Assembly: GCF_000002865.3 (NCBI RefSeq)
Contig: NW_001865075.1
Span: forward strand, 255,363 to 281,682
DNA length: 26,320 bases
Source of the DNA: Monosiga brevicollis MX1
Taxonomy: Eukaryota > Opisthokonta > Choanoflagellata > Craspedida > Salpingoecidae
Direction: 5' to 3'
Shown here piece by piece: positions 7,573 to 17,800 of the stretch. The notes below the pieces were generated by a model. It ran no database searches. It saw nothing but the letters and a program-made list of their open reading frames with translations, and was not told the origin of the DNA. A program made the position numbers and the translations under genes. Each line of letters opens with the position of its first letter. Within the stretch, counting starts at the first letter, position 1.

Positions 7573-9006
7573 ATGTCCAACTCGGAGGAGGCGCAGGTTA
7601 CCATCAATGGAATCGCTCGATCAAAGCAGGGGTACCCACAGGCTTGGGGAAAAGATGATCGTGGAAGGTCATATTTTTTCCCACCACCGTGGGTTGAACA
7701 AGCACGTCTCCAAAAAGGCAAGCGCTACACCGTGCAGGCACAGAAACAGAATGGACAGCCCAACATCTATGTGATCGACGTGAAACCAGACTTGCATCCA
7801 AACGTGAACCGGGACAAATGGCGCAAGACGGCGTTTGATCAAGGGCTACCGGAAACAAAGCCTGGCGAGCCGGTACCGCTCGAGTTTGGCTGTTACTGCT
7901 GCGGAACAAAGATCGTGGACAGCGCCACCATCCACAAGATGAAGGGTGGTTCTGTGTGGACCAAGGGCAAGCCCCTCACCCTGCGCCCTTACGGAGAAAC
8001 CAGGTCAAACCCCAGCAAGAACAACACGCCCTATCAGCAAGCCTGCTGTGCAAAATGCAACTTTAATCTGGGCACATTTTACCCCCAAAAATACGAGGCC
8101 GACGAGCAAGACCGCGATGAGCTTCGCCAGTTTCCCTGCTACAAACTAATTTTTCAGCGGTCCACCAAGAAATGCCCCTTTTACAAAGCCCAGCATTTGC
8201 TGCTCCTCGGTGAGAAAGACAGTGTCGAGCGCACGTTCCAACAGGAATTTGGACGACACGTACGTGTGCCAGCCCGCGTGGATACAGCAACCCACCCCTT
8301 GGCATGCCAGCTGCGGGAGACCCACCTTGCACGCCTTCAAGCGGAGGACGAACGTGACAGGCTTGCCCAGGAGGTGAAGGCACTACAGGCCGACGCACAG
8401 GCTGCTCGGGAGGCGATGGAGGACGCCGCGCGGGGGGATGGAGCCGACGAATACGGAGTGCGAATGGATCGTCCATGCGACGGGTACCGAGGGCAGACAG
8501 AAGTATATCAACTATCGCACGCCGGTGCTGCCGTTGACCGCAGTCCCGGGGCCTTGCACTACAGCGTTGCATCATCACAGTTCCTCCTGCTGCTCAAGCG
8601 CGATGTGGTCGAGCTCGGGCAGATCGAGTTGTGGCACAACAGGGCCATCGAACGACGATACCAAGAGAAGCGCCGCTCCTTTGAGGCCGAGGGCAAGCCC
8701 AGTGACGAGATTTTCGTTTTTCATGGGACGAACAAGGCAGGCTTTCTCGGCATTTGCAAAGACGGTTTCAAGGTCGGCGGGCTTGAGGTTGAGATAAAGA
8801 ACGCCGCCTATCATGGTCTCGGGGTATATACGGCAACAGGCCCCAATACTCCACTGGCATACTCTGGCGACTTTAATTGTGTCATTCTCGCCAAAGGTCT
8901 CGTAGGAGTTGATGAGTCAGATTCAAGGCGCCCCAGGAAAGATTGGCACATCTTCAGCGACAGCAGCCAGCTCCTGCCAATGTACGCTCTCTTCTACAAG
9001 AAGTAA
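7573..9006 (+). CDS. PARP/ARTD-family ADP-ribosyltransferase, probably mono-ART or inactive
   Basis: Intronless frame of 477 residues; the ATG follows GCCGAC and is the first in frame of the open region. The C-terminal 130 residues form a PARP catalytic domain: IELWHNRAIERRY (351-363), the HGT motif with His384, GLGVYTA (418-ish) with Tyr, then PLAYSG. The third position of the H-Y-E triad, in the family's PEY-type motif near the C-terminus, reads LLPMY, with Met470 where poly-ADP-ribosylating members have Glu. By family knowledge that predicts mono-ADP-ribosylation or loss of activity. The N-terminal half has a Cys-rich module (CYCC at 107-110, CCAKC at 158-162, C189, C201, H208) that looks metal-binding but which I do not recognise. 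Residues about 245-285 are a charged coiled coil. The substrate is unknown. It is the only long intronless gene here with a recognised enzyme domain, which may mean retrocopy or recent acquisition. Confidence 0.85.
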   Translation: MSNSEEAQVTINGIARSKQGYPQAWGKDDRGRSYFFPPPWVEQARLQKGKRYTVQAQKQNGQPNIYVIDVKPDLHPNVNRDKWRKTAFDQGLPETKPGEPVPLEFGCYCCGTKIVDSATIHKMKGGSVWTKGKPLTLRPYGETRSNPSKNNTPYQQACCAKCNFNLGTFYPQKYEADEQDRDELRQFPCYKLIFQRSTKKCPFYKAQHLLLLGEKDSVERTFQQEFGRHVRVPARVDTATHPLACQLRETHLARLQAEDERDRLAQEVKALQADAQAAREAMEDAARGDGADEYGVRMDRPCDGYRGQTEVYQLSHAGAAVDRSPGALHYSVASSQFLLLLKRDVVELGQIELWHNRAIERRYQEKRRSFEAEGKPSDEIFVFHGTNKAGFLGICKDGFKVGGLEVEIKNAAYHGLGVYTATGPNTPLAYSGDFNCVILAKGLVGVDESDSRRPRKDWHIFSDSSQLLPMYALFYKK

Positions 9007-9931
9007 AAGCGCATACCGCTGGGCCATTGCGTGCTTTAAGTGTAGAGCTTCAATTTTGTCGCACCATGCGGTGGTCGTGCGAGTGACTGTGTGTGTGGCC
9101 GGTTCTTCTTTTGCATTTTCTTGCACCTGTCTCGACCCGACTGTAAAGCAAAGCGTAGTCGTGTCGCTGTTGTCACGATACACGCTGGGGCAGATGTCTT
9201 GTCTCATCGTCTTACTGTGTGATCTTGTCGTGTTGCATTGGGCTGTCCCCGAGCGTGCGTGCCGCTTTCCCCAACGAACCAAAAAAGTAAAAAACTTAAT
9301 CTATGTGTGAACAACGACATGACATGCTGACAATTCAAACAACTTGTCGCACGAGAGAGAGAGAGTGTGTGTGTGTGTCCGCTCTTGGCGCTGGCGCACA
9401 TTCCTCCGAGGCGATGAGCCGAGCCACCTCTTCAAAGATGGAGAGAAGCAGAGGCGCTCTGGTCGTTGGCTCTGGGTGTGGGTTTGGGTGAGTATAACAA
9501 TGGGAGGATGACTGACCAAAGGTTGGGGACTCGGGTGGTTTGCGCGGTATTGCTACAACAAGAACCAACCCAAGGCTGGGAACGCATTCCATGACGGATG
9601 CGACGGTGAAGGTGCAGGCATTTGGCATTGTTGCCAAAAGCATCGCAGTCGACACTCCAAGGCAGCACGCAGGCGCAGGAAGCGCCCAGCGCCTTGATTG
9701 AACCGTTGGCGCACCGACGTGACTCGTTGTTTTCTGCACCTCGTCGACTCAGAGGCGTCCCCTTCCCGTCCCGCCGATCAGGCAAGTGGTGTCCGGCCTC
9801 GCGGGCGAGTGCTCTCGGATTCGTCCGTCCTGGGCACAACCGTGTTTCCCCCCCTTGCGCCTTCTGGACCACAAGCTAATCACACTTTTCTGGCGCACAC
9901 GTCCATTGTCCGACACTACAGCACTGCCGCC
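9007..9931. other. Intergenic region with GA/GT microsatellite
   Basis: Holds the 3' flank of the PARP-like gene and the 5' flank of the membrane-protein gene. A compound (GA)n(GT)n repeat lies at about 9354-9379. Frames across 9335-9872 are short, mutually overlapping and without recognisable domains. Confidence 0.5.
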
Positions 9932-12496
9932 ATGCACCGCCGCGCGGGCTTGACCGTGGTGGCGCTGGTGGTGGGCTGCCTGGCACTCACACCACCCGTG
10001 CCGGTGGCAAGCACCACGCCTGCGGCGCCCACCCCGCTGGCCACCACAATCGCACCAGAGGAAACGACCATAGACATTACCTTTCGCGACGAAAGCACCT
10101 CTACCTTCACATCTTCCTTCTCGACCACCTCCGTCTCTTCCACCTCCACCTCCACGTCAGTGAGCAGCACCTCCGTGAGCAGCAGCACCTCAACCAGCAG
10201 CGCAACCAGCTCTTCCACGTCTTCTTTTACGTCCTCCTCAACATCAGTGTCCTCATCCACCAGCACGAGCAGCTCAACTTCGACATCCACCTCCACCAGA
10301 GTTCCTCCACCTCCACCTCCACCTCCACCTCCACCTCTACTTCCACCTCCACCACGACGCTGCGCTACGACAACGTCCACGGCCGCGTCCGGTTCCTCGG
10401 TCAAAACATGACGGCTCATCTTGAGCTCATCCGCAATATCACCGCTCGCTTGCTCGGACTCTCCCCCTCGCGCATCGAACTCTTTAACGTGCAAGCCTTC
10501 GTGCAGGACATGGTGCCCGAGACCCGCGTAGACTACGTTCTTCTGGACATTCTCGAAGCTGATCTCGAGCGCATGATGCAGGGCGCTGATATCGTCTTTG
10601 GTCAGAACAGCCTGGCTGCTGAACTGCGTGCGGCACTCGGGTACTCTAGCTCCGAGCTCATTGTGAGCCAGCTCATTGCCCCGCGCACCACCACCACGAC
10701 GACCACCACGACCACCACCACCACGTCCACCAGTCGGGTTTACTATGTTGTCACTGTGCAGCTGGGTGGGCTTCCTGCTGGCACCAACCTCAGCAACGAC
10801 GAAGCCCGAGGCATCCTGCAATCTTACCGTTCGCGCTTCGGCCTGGCCTTTGATCTGACTTCGGCCCAGGCCGTCGTGGCACCCAATGGTGCGCTCACGC
10901 TGAGCTATGAGACCACCAATGCAAACACCACTGTACTTGCAGCCCAGGCCAATCAGACCTTCTCCGTGGCCGTCGACCGTGCTGTCGTCAGCCTGCAAGT
11001 GGCTTCCGTCTCGGCTGCCACTGGTCGCCTCAGCACCGTGGCGCCCACCAGCTCCACGGCTAGCCCTGAAGGGGCCCTGACCAATGGTGCCTCTAGTAGT
11101 GATAACAACATTGTGGTTATCGCTGGTGCAGCGGCCGGTGCCGTCGTGGTCCTGCTAGCCTTGATTGCCTTCATCATTGTGCAGCGCAAGCGCCGTGCCA
11201 ATAGTCAGGAGGAGGCGCCCACGGAGGAAGAGATTTTGCGCAAACGTCGCGAAATCGAACGCTCTGTTGCTCCCGCCATGCCCCAGCCTCGCACCGGTTT
11301 TGAGCGCTTCCGGGACCCCGAGCAACAAGGACCGGACAGCTCAGCCCCTCCCAGGATCCGCAAGAAAAAGAAACGTGCCCCCGGAGCGTCTGGTGCCCCC
11401 GGCAAACCTGGAGCCCAGGGTCGCGTACCAAAGCCTGCCGTGAGCGGTCGACGACCGCGGAGCACGGGAGGCCCAGGCGGTGCTCGTCGCCCCGCATCGC
11501 GCCACAGCGAGACGGCGGAGGATGACCCACGCTTGGATCTGAAGCGAACCGGCTCGCGACTCGACAAGGTGGCCATGAAAATGCTTTTGAAAAAGGGTGT
11601 TTTGCCAGACCGCATGCCCTCACAGGCCACGCTAGAAAACTTGCCACCCCCGCCGATTGCCGAGGCGGGCCCAGCTGCCGCGATGCCTGACCCCGATGAT
11701 TGCTTCGAGCTGAATGACGTTGATGATCTGGATCGCCTCACGGCCGCACTGCCAGAGAACATTGACGACATTATGGCCGAGATGGAAGCCGAGGAGCAAG
11801 CCGGCGAGCTTCCCGGCGGTAAGACGAATGCTTCGCGCGAAAAATGACTCAATTTTTGGCCCGTGGTGGGCGTGCGCGCTAGCATTTCCGTGTCCAGGTC
11901 TTGATTGATTTGTGTGCACGTAGGCGGGTACTTTGATGTGGCGCTTGAAGACGAGTATGGGGCGCCTGAGAAAGCACGCGATTCCTACTTTCAGGTTGGT
12001 CCCTTGAGTCTTCAATGCCAAGCTTTGGGAATTGCTGGCTGGTCCTCCATATTCACTCACCAGACGGTCTGAGATAGATTGACCTCGAGTCGGAAGGCGA
12101 AGACGAGAACGACAATGAACCGGGCCCCAACGCCTCATCTCCTGATCAGGTGCGTCACATAGTAGGCCCCGTTCCGAGGGGCAGGTGGCTCGTCGAGTGT
12201 GATGGGTGAAGTCTTTTGTCCTGAGTGCAAATGTGGCGTGTCGTGGCGGCGAACCTCGCTCGGCCACAGGTGGTGGGAAATCATGCCGTTCCTTATGATA
12301 CCACCACTGCTAGGCGGAACACTAATCCTCAAAGGCCTGGGCGGGTGGAAAAGTATGTTTTCAGTTGACTATGCAACGGGTGCTCACTGCTTGGCCGTCA
12401 AGAGCTCATGCCCTGCATCTTCTCACCGTGCAGATCGATGAAGAAATGGAGACGCGAATCACTGGGCGAGAAGACGGCCATTTGAGGAGCCATTAG
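9932..12496 (+). CDS. Single-pass Ser/Thr-rich surface protein with three cytoplasmic tyrosines
   Basis: Five-exon model: 9932-10159, 10300-11818, 11924-11994, 12078-12149 and 12434-12496, giving 650 residues. It starts at ATG 9932 because a signal peptide follows at once (MHRRAGLTVVALVVGCLAL). A mucin-like Ser/Thr tract comes next. Two alpha/beta ectodomain segments follow (about 95-190 and 215-300), separated by a Thr run, with several N-glycosylation sites. I do not recognise the fold; it is SEA-like in layout. One transmembrane helix at about 347-370 is followed by QRKRR as stop-transfer. The cytoplasmic part is basic, with a short collagen-like GAPGKPGAQG, LPPPPIA and an acidic end. Its only tyrosines, at 585, 594 and 604, all lie in the 71-base third exon. 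The first junction is uncertain: frame changes inside the Ser/Thr tract, explained either by a 140-nt intron (GTGAGC...CCACCAG, phase 0; an alternative donor at 10175 also fits) or by a 1-base deletion near 10299. Adhesion or receptor role is inference. Confidence 0.75.
10160..10299 (+). other. Proposed intron inside the Ser/Thr-coding tract
   Basis: 140 bases, starting GTGAGC and ending CCACCAG, with length 2 modulo 3. It contains no stop in the upstream frame and itself encodes Ser/Thr. Retention shifts into a Pro-rich frame ending at 10411. Confidence 0.5.
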
Positions 12497-13066
12497 GCTT
12501 TCTGATCCCGGTGCTGAGCCAGCCATCATCGCTTCGTGTCTCTTCATGTTGTTCTCCTTCTTCTCCCTTCTTGAATAGTAATCTTATTCCTTGCCCTTGA
12601 TACATGGTGTGCCTCGACAGTCGCATTTGGTGTTGTGGTGCCCGGCGCATAATATGGCCATGTTTGTGTCAAAGTGTGTGTGCGCGCGTGTGTGCGTGTA
12701 GTATGTATACCTAGCTGCGTTCTTGTCCACCATCGCTGCAAGCCTCGTCGGGCTGGCCGCTCATAACAATTAATCATTGACAATTACGATCCTCACGGCC
12801 CGCAACGAAATTCCCGGCAACGCCTCACATCAGCCTGCAACCACCGGCCATCCCCGCCATTCCCGCCTCCCCCCGCCTCCCCCCGCCTCCCCCCTCCTCA
12901 CTATCGCGCTGTTCCAAGAGTACCGGTGTGACTCCTTCAGGCTCGGATCTCCTTCCTTAGACTACAGTATAATTACGAGGGGTTGTTTTCGTTTTACCAT
13001 CCTTCAAACAGCAACAACAGTTTTCAACAGACATTTACAACGACCTGCCCAGCGGCTCAGTCCAAG
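12497..13066. other. Intergenic region / BRK1 promoter side
   Basis: Contains a GT/GC microsatellite (about 12660-12700) and three tandem copies of a 10-bp CCCCGCCTCC unit at 12861-12890 (the first with T at its first base). No coding frame with support. Confidence 0.5.
12861..12890. repeat. Three tandem copies of a 10-bp C-rich unit
   Basis: TCCCGCCTCC then CCCCGCCTCC twice, about 180 bases upstream of the BRK1 start codon; GC-box-like, but a regulatory role is only a guess. Confidence 0.6.
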
Positions 13067-13588
13067 ATGGCGCAAGCTGGCATCCAGGCTGATTGGGAGG
13101 CCCGCGAGTTTATCCAGACCGTCTCGGCCAGTGTTGGCCGGATTGCCGAGTTTTTGAATGCATTTGGTGCGTCGGGGGATGGGCGGGTGTGTGGGGCGGG
13201 AGCCAGTGTGGTGTGGGAGCCGGTCTGGTGGCTGCTTTTGGCGCGATTCTTCAAAGCGCGCTTGTTGACGAGCTTGGCCGGATGCGCTGTGACTTCAAAC
13301 GCGCCATCAGCCCACCTAACATCCCAACTGTGCTCGATATCTAAGCAAATGGTGCCTGCTTTGACTCACCAAACCTTGTTTGCATAGATTCTTCCACGCG
13401 GTATCGATTGGCTGAGCTCAATCAGCGCCTGACCTCGCTTGAGCGGTCTTTGGAGTTTGTGGAAGCCAAGGTCGGGCCGCCTCCGTTGCTCCTTTTGGCA
13501 ATCCGATTGATCGACCACAACCTGTTGTTTTCTGATTGAAATTTTCTTTTCTTCCTAGGTGGCCAAGGCCAAATCCGTCAATCAATAG
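13067..13588 (+). CDS. BRK1: BRK1 / HSPC300, WAVE regulatory complex subunit
   Basis: Three exons, 13067-13166, 13388-13470 and 13559-13588, encode 70 residues (animal BRK1 is about 75). The spliced protein is collinear with human BRK1. DWEAREFIQTVSASVGRIAEF corresponds to [27 protein letters not shown] to FLNSFD, and RLAELNQRLTSLERSLEF to RLATLNEKLTALERRIEY. It is almost entirely one helix that joins the trimeric coiled coil of the WAVE complex, which activates Arp2/3-driven actin branching in the cytoplasm. Introns are 221 nt (GTGCGT...CATAG, phase 1, splitting the Asp codon) and 88 nt (GTCGGG...CCTAG, phase 0). The last exon contributes only nine residues, VAKAKSVNQ. The ATG follows TCCAAG and gives the expected N-terminus; the longer in-frame upstream extension is unlikely to be translated. 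It is convergent with IFT74. Confidence 0.95.
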
Positions 13589-14512
13589 CCGAGCTGTGCT
13601 CGCCGCCTTTTGTTGATTGCGTGCCTCTTCGTTTTTTTCGTCAGGTGTTTTGTGTCGCTCCGAGATGGATCGGGGTGGGGCTTGAGCATCTCCCCCGAAA
13701 CACATTGCCTCGGCTAGTCGAGTGGCTGGCAACGCTGTTGCATCTGCTATCAGTGCCTCTCGGTCCTACTGTTCTTACTGATGTGTGATCCAGATCCCGT
13801 GTGTTTCCGTTGGTAACTTTGAAGTGGAGGCGCGCCGCCTGTCCGTGGCACACGAGCGTTTGTCTGATTCAAATCGAATCTTCACCTCGCCTCTGTGCAG
13901 CCTCAGGGCAGGATGGCGTCCATTCTTCTTGCCAGAGGGGCTTTTGAGTGTTGTCGTATGGAGGCTGTGGATAGAGAGCCAGGCTCTTGGTACTTCTCCT
14001 GCCGACGAAATTGAGCAGGACATTAATCACCAAGCCCCCAGCTGTCGACCTCCGCCTCGACACTGTCGATAGCACCGGTTTCAAATGTTCGTCAAGTTTT
14101 GAGTGTTGCCCGAAGGTTTGTTGTACTTTCATCATAGATTTAGATGAGGCAACTACAGGGGTGTGTGTGATTAGATGGGCATGGGCACCTCAATTGACAG
14201 TCAAAAGCCCAGCCTAATGTTGGAGACCAAACGGTACGTGTATGCCTAAGCATACTGAACTTGCAGCTTTTCCTGCAGGGACTGTGGTGCATGAAAGTTA
14301 ACACGGCGCAGTGAGCAAGCAATTCTTGTCGTACACACAAAAAGCTTGAGCGAGGCTTGTCGCACCTGCATAACGCCGCGCACGCGACCTGCTGCTGCTT
14401 CATGATCTGCCTCCTTCTACTCGACAGTGACAGAGCGGGTGGGTGTTGAGACGGAGCGGTGAGCCCAGGGTTGGCATTTCCAAGCACACTTGGAGCGGGA
14501 AGATGTGGTGTT
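13589..14512. other. Convergent intergenic region between BRK1 and IFT74
   Basis: About 920 bases holding two 3' flanks. Overlapping short frames on both strands have no recognised domain or motif. No RNA gene or clear repeat seen. Confidence 0.5.
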
Positions 14513-17400
14513 TCAACGCATGTTCTTTACCGTTTTGCTGGCAATGATGTCGCGCATCACAAAATTGTTCTTTTCGTAGTGCTGCCATTTCTTTTCAAGG
14601 TTGAGCAATTGGGTCCATGTTTCGTTTTTCTGCATCTGGGCTTTGAGTTTCTCGTGTTGGGCAGCCAGCTCCTGCACGACGCGCTTGACGGCTTCCTTGC
14701 GGACCATGCAGCGGCGCTTCTCCTGCGCAAGCGCCCGACGTTCCTCCTCAATGTCCCGCGTCAGGCGGTCCGTATCCGAGTACACCACCAATTCCTGCCG
14801 CGGCAAACAAAAGGGTGCAGTCAATGGCCAGGCTTTTGTGTAGTGCTTGGCTAAAACACATTTCGTGCACTGACCTCTCGCATGGTGCGAAGTTGTTCCT
14901 TCAGCTCAGCCATCTCCGAGGCAATCTTATCTTCAATCTGTTCCACATTACGCAAATCGCGTGCCAGACCCGCGCGCTTGCCCTGCACAAGTCGATGCAA
15001 AGTCGAGATCAAAAAAAAAAAAAAAAAAAAGGGAGCGGAGAAGAGCACGTGTTGATGGCATGAGGTCAAAACGCACAATGCATGTGTCGCACAAAGTGGA
15101 GCAACTTGTGAGTGAGTGGGTGACTGAGTGAGAGGGAGAGAGAGAGAGGGAGAGAGAGGTTTTGAGGCGTGCTCGTCTAGGACGAGGCCACGGTATTCAC
15201 CAATGGTTCCCGAGTCCCGAGAGGGCGACACAGTCCCAAACATCTTCTGCAAACGCACCTCCAAACTCTGCGCAGTCGCTTCGGAGCGCTGCATTTCTCG
15301 CTCCTTGAACGCCAGATCATCGCGCAGGTGCGTGTGATCCTCGGTGCTTGGCAACTGCTTGGCATGATCCATGTGGCGCGAGATGGCTTCCAAGAGCTCC
15401 TGCACGTGTTGCTCACGCTCCTCAACGCGCTCGGTGGCGTCGGCCATGGTGGCCTCGAAAGATGACATAAACTCATTCATTTCTTGGTCATGCTTGACCA
15501 ATTGCTGGTATTTTTGGCGCTTCTCCTCGTCTTCTTGAGCATCCCCTTCTTCCATCTCGTCAAGCTCAGTGGTCAGACGGTCAATCTCGCGCTGGGCCTC
15601 ACCCATTTTGCGCTCCATGGCTGCAATGTCCTGGTTGTCCGTCTTCACCTGAGTCAGAAGGCGCTCACGCTGCTGTTCGGGCGACTCGGCCTTTTCTTGC
15701 TCAATCTGCTCCATGAGGGTGGCTTCTTTCTGCTTGAGAGCGGCAAGCTGATCGGTCAAGGCCACGGCCTCGCGCTTGAGTGGTGCAGAGGCCAGTTCGC
15801 GCTCCAGCTGCTCCAGCGTTTTGGTCAAATCCTCCAGTTGCGTTTGCTGGGCTTCGGCCTTGGCTTTGTATTCAGTGCTGGCAGCCTTGAGCTCGTCATA
15901 CCGGGCGCGTTGGTCTGGGGTCATGTTCTCGGTCAGAGCGTCATCGGCTGACTTTTGACGTTCCATCTCTTCCTCCACAGTCTTGACTTGGCGCTCCAAG
16001 CTACATGTTCAGAAAAGTCCCAAGCCAGACAGCAGGAGAATAGGGAGAGCGACGGATGAAGATGATACGTGTGGGGCACTGGGGTTGTTTGCGACAAGGG
16101 CCTGGCTTTCCAGGGTAGCTTCATTTGAGCACCACCATATGCAGGACTCACGTTTGGCGTTCGGTAAAAATCTTGTCAATTTCGGCTTGCTTGATGTCGT
16201 TGGCTGCCTTGAGCTCCTTGCGATCCTCCTGGCCACACATGAATCCAGAAAAGGTGAGATCTCAGATTAGCGTGTATTTCATGTAGTTTGGGACAAGCAG
16301 GGCGTACCGCTACGTCAGCCATGTCCGTGTTGGTGCGCAGGTGGTCAAGGAGGAGGTTGGTATCGGCAAGCTGGCCTTGAAGACCCTTGATTTCGGCGGC
16401 CAATTTTTCGGCCTTCTTTTCAAATGCTACATATGAGTCAGCCTGCGGATTGATGTGTGTACATGGAATGATTTTGATTGCAGTGAGCAGTGTCGTATTG
16501 ACCTTGCGCTCGAGCTGAAGACAAGCAGACGTGTCAGACCTGGCGTTCAAACTTGGCAATTTCATCGCGCATGCGGTTGATCTCATTGCTGAGTTCTGAG
16601 CTCTTGGAGCTATGGGATTACCCGGGCAAACCCATATCCATGATCGTCAAGGCGTGAGTTGAAGGGAGAACGGCAAACAGAACACTGGCGGGCAAGGTGC
16701 CAAGCGTTGAGTGGAGGGCACGGACCGCAGGGCGCCGAGAAAGTAGGTTTCATCTAAAACAACACGTCCTTGGCCAGCTGCACGAGTCAAGGGGACCAGG
16801 AGTCAAGGGAGCAGTTTGTGCAAGATGTGGGTCATCGTCCATCCCGACCTGAAGCATGGTGACATACCCTGTGTTGCCAGGCGCTGCGTTCCGCCAAGGC
16901 CTTGTTGGGTCATAGGTCGATGTCCCACTGCCACCTGGGTGGATCCACGGCATGGGTCAACTGCTCGGCACCGGGGGCTGCACAACCAGCGGAAGGGCTG
17001 GAAGAGGTGGATCGAGGAGCTGGACAGACCTGGGTGGTGAGGACGCCACCCGCCACAGCACGAGCGGCGGTGCCCAGCCGAGCCGTGCCGACCCGGCCCG
17101 TGCCGATGCGGATACCGGCTGTGCCGCGCCGGGCAGCCGTGCCTGCCAAACATGTACAGCAAGGCCATTCAAATTGTGACGGTGTACGCATACGAGCAAG
17201 CGAGGAAAAAGACGGATTACGGGGAAGCGACAGCGGGACAGTGGGGGGAAGCATTACCGATGCGGCCAGTGCCGAGGCGCATCCCAGTCGTGGGGCGTTG
17301 TGACCTAGCAGGGGCAGCGAGCCAATCAGAATGACCATCCGACCAGCACAAGCAGAGGGGGCGATTTGGGAGAGCTGGGGCGAGTGTTGTTCACTTACAT
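14513..17400 (-). CDS. IFT74: IFT74 (CMG1), intraflagellar transport IFT-B core subunit
   Basis: Complete, 564 residues (human about 600). Exons in coding order: 17400-17399, 17304-17258, 17142-17030, 16934-16868, 16777-16726, 16609-16540, 16442-16308, 16228-16152, 16000-15259, 14982-14875, 14794-14513. The start codon is split: AT ends exon 1 before GTAAGT, and the acceptor GCTAG supplies G. The N-terminus is basic and rich in Arg/Gly/Thr (MSQRPTTGMRLGTGR), the region that with IFT81 binds tubulin. Conserved blocks follow: GGVLTTQVAVGHRPMTQQGL, VLDETYFLGALR, YVAFEKKAEKLAAEIKGLQG, FTERQTLERQVKTVEEEMER, VKTDNQDIAAMERKM, DLAFKEREMQRSEATAQSLE and LEKKWQHYEKNNFVMRDIIA. All align gap-free with what I recall of human IFT74, which fixed the splice sites. 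The rest is continuous coiled coil. The protein works in the flagellum as the IFT81 partner. The 276-nt intron 15258-14983 holds a 20-A run and a GA repeat. Confidence 0.95.
14983..15258 (-). other. IFT74 intron with poly(A) and GA-repeat tracts
   Basis: GTGCGT...GTGCAG intron placed from homology: joining SLE to GKRAGL keeps a gap-free alignment with animal IFT74. It carries A-runs at about 15010-15029 and a GA-rich stretch at about 15129-15160. In-frame read-through would add unrelated residues. Confidence 0.7.
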
Positions 17401-17628
17401 GGTGTCGGTTGCTCAACAGCTGTGTAAGGGTCGCTCCAGAGAGCTGAATGAAAAAAAAAGGGGGGGGGGGCAATAAAAACCAGCAATTCAAGCGGTCCGA
17501 ACTCGAACCGCTTTCTTGCAGCGCCGCCTATTCTTCAGGGCAGTCAGGGGTTTGGCCCGGGTGTGAGCGATGACGTGGCAGGCCTGCGATGCGGGGAGCG
17601 GGGTGACTCTTTCAAATCTTTCACCGCA

Positions 17629-17800
17629 ATAGAGGGAGACGCAGGCAAGCGGGCAGGAGACGAGCAGGAAGGGGCAAACAAGAGAGAAGAAGAAGAAGAA
17701 GGAAAGGAAAGACAGAGGAGAAGAGGAGAAAGGCGGCACGGGAGAAGAAGAGGGAGCGAGCGGGGGGGAAAAAGGAGCGAGAGGAAGGCGAGATCCGCGC
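17629..17800 (+). repeat. Polypurine-rich tract
   Basis: About 170 bases almost free of T, with long GA/GAA-rich stretches and few C. It lies within the divergent promoter region. Confidence 0.7.

Noticed and set aside
9916-10998. 360-codon minus-strand frame
   Set aside because: Antisense to the Ser/Thr tract of the surface protein; polyglycine and polyvaline/glutamate stretches are the complement of ACC/TCC repeats.
10408-11847. Surface protein starting at an internal Met with a stop at 11847
   Set aside because: The same frame continues upstream (LRYDNVHGRVRFLGQN) into the Ser/Thr tract, and three downstream exons with matching phases extend the C-terminus; a start here would lack a signal peptide.
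11205-11885. 226-codon minus-strand frame
   Set aside because: Antisense shadow of the cytoplasmic tail, without recognisable domains.
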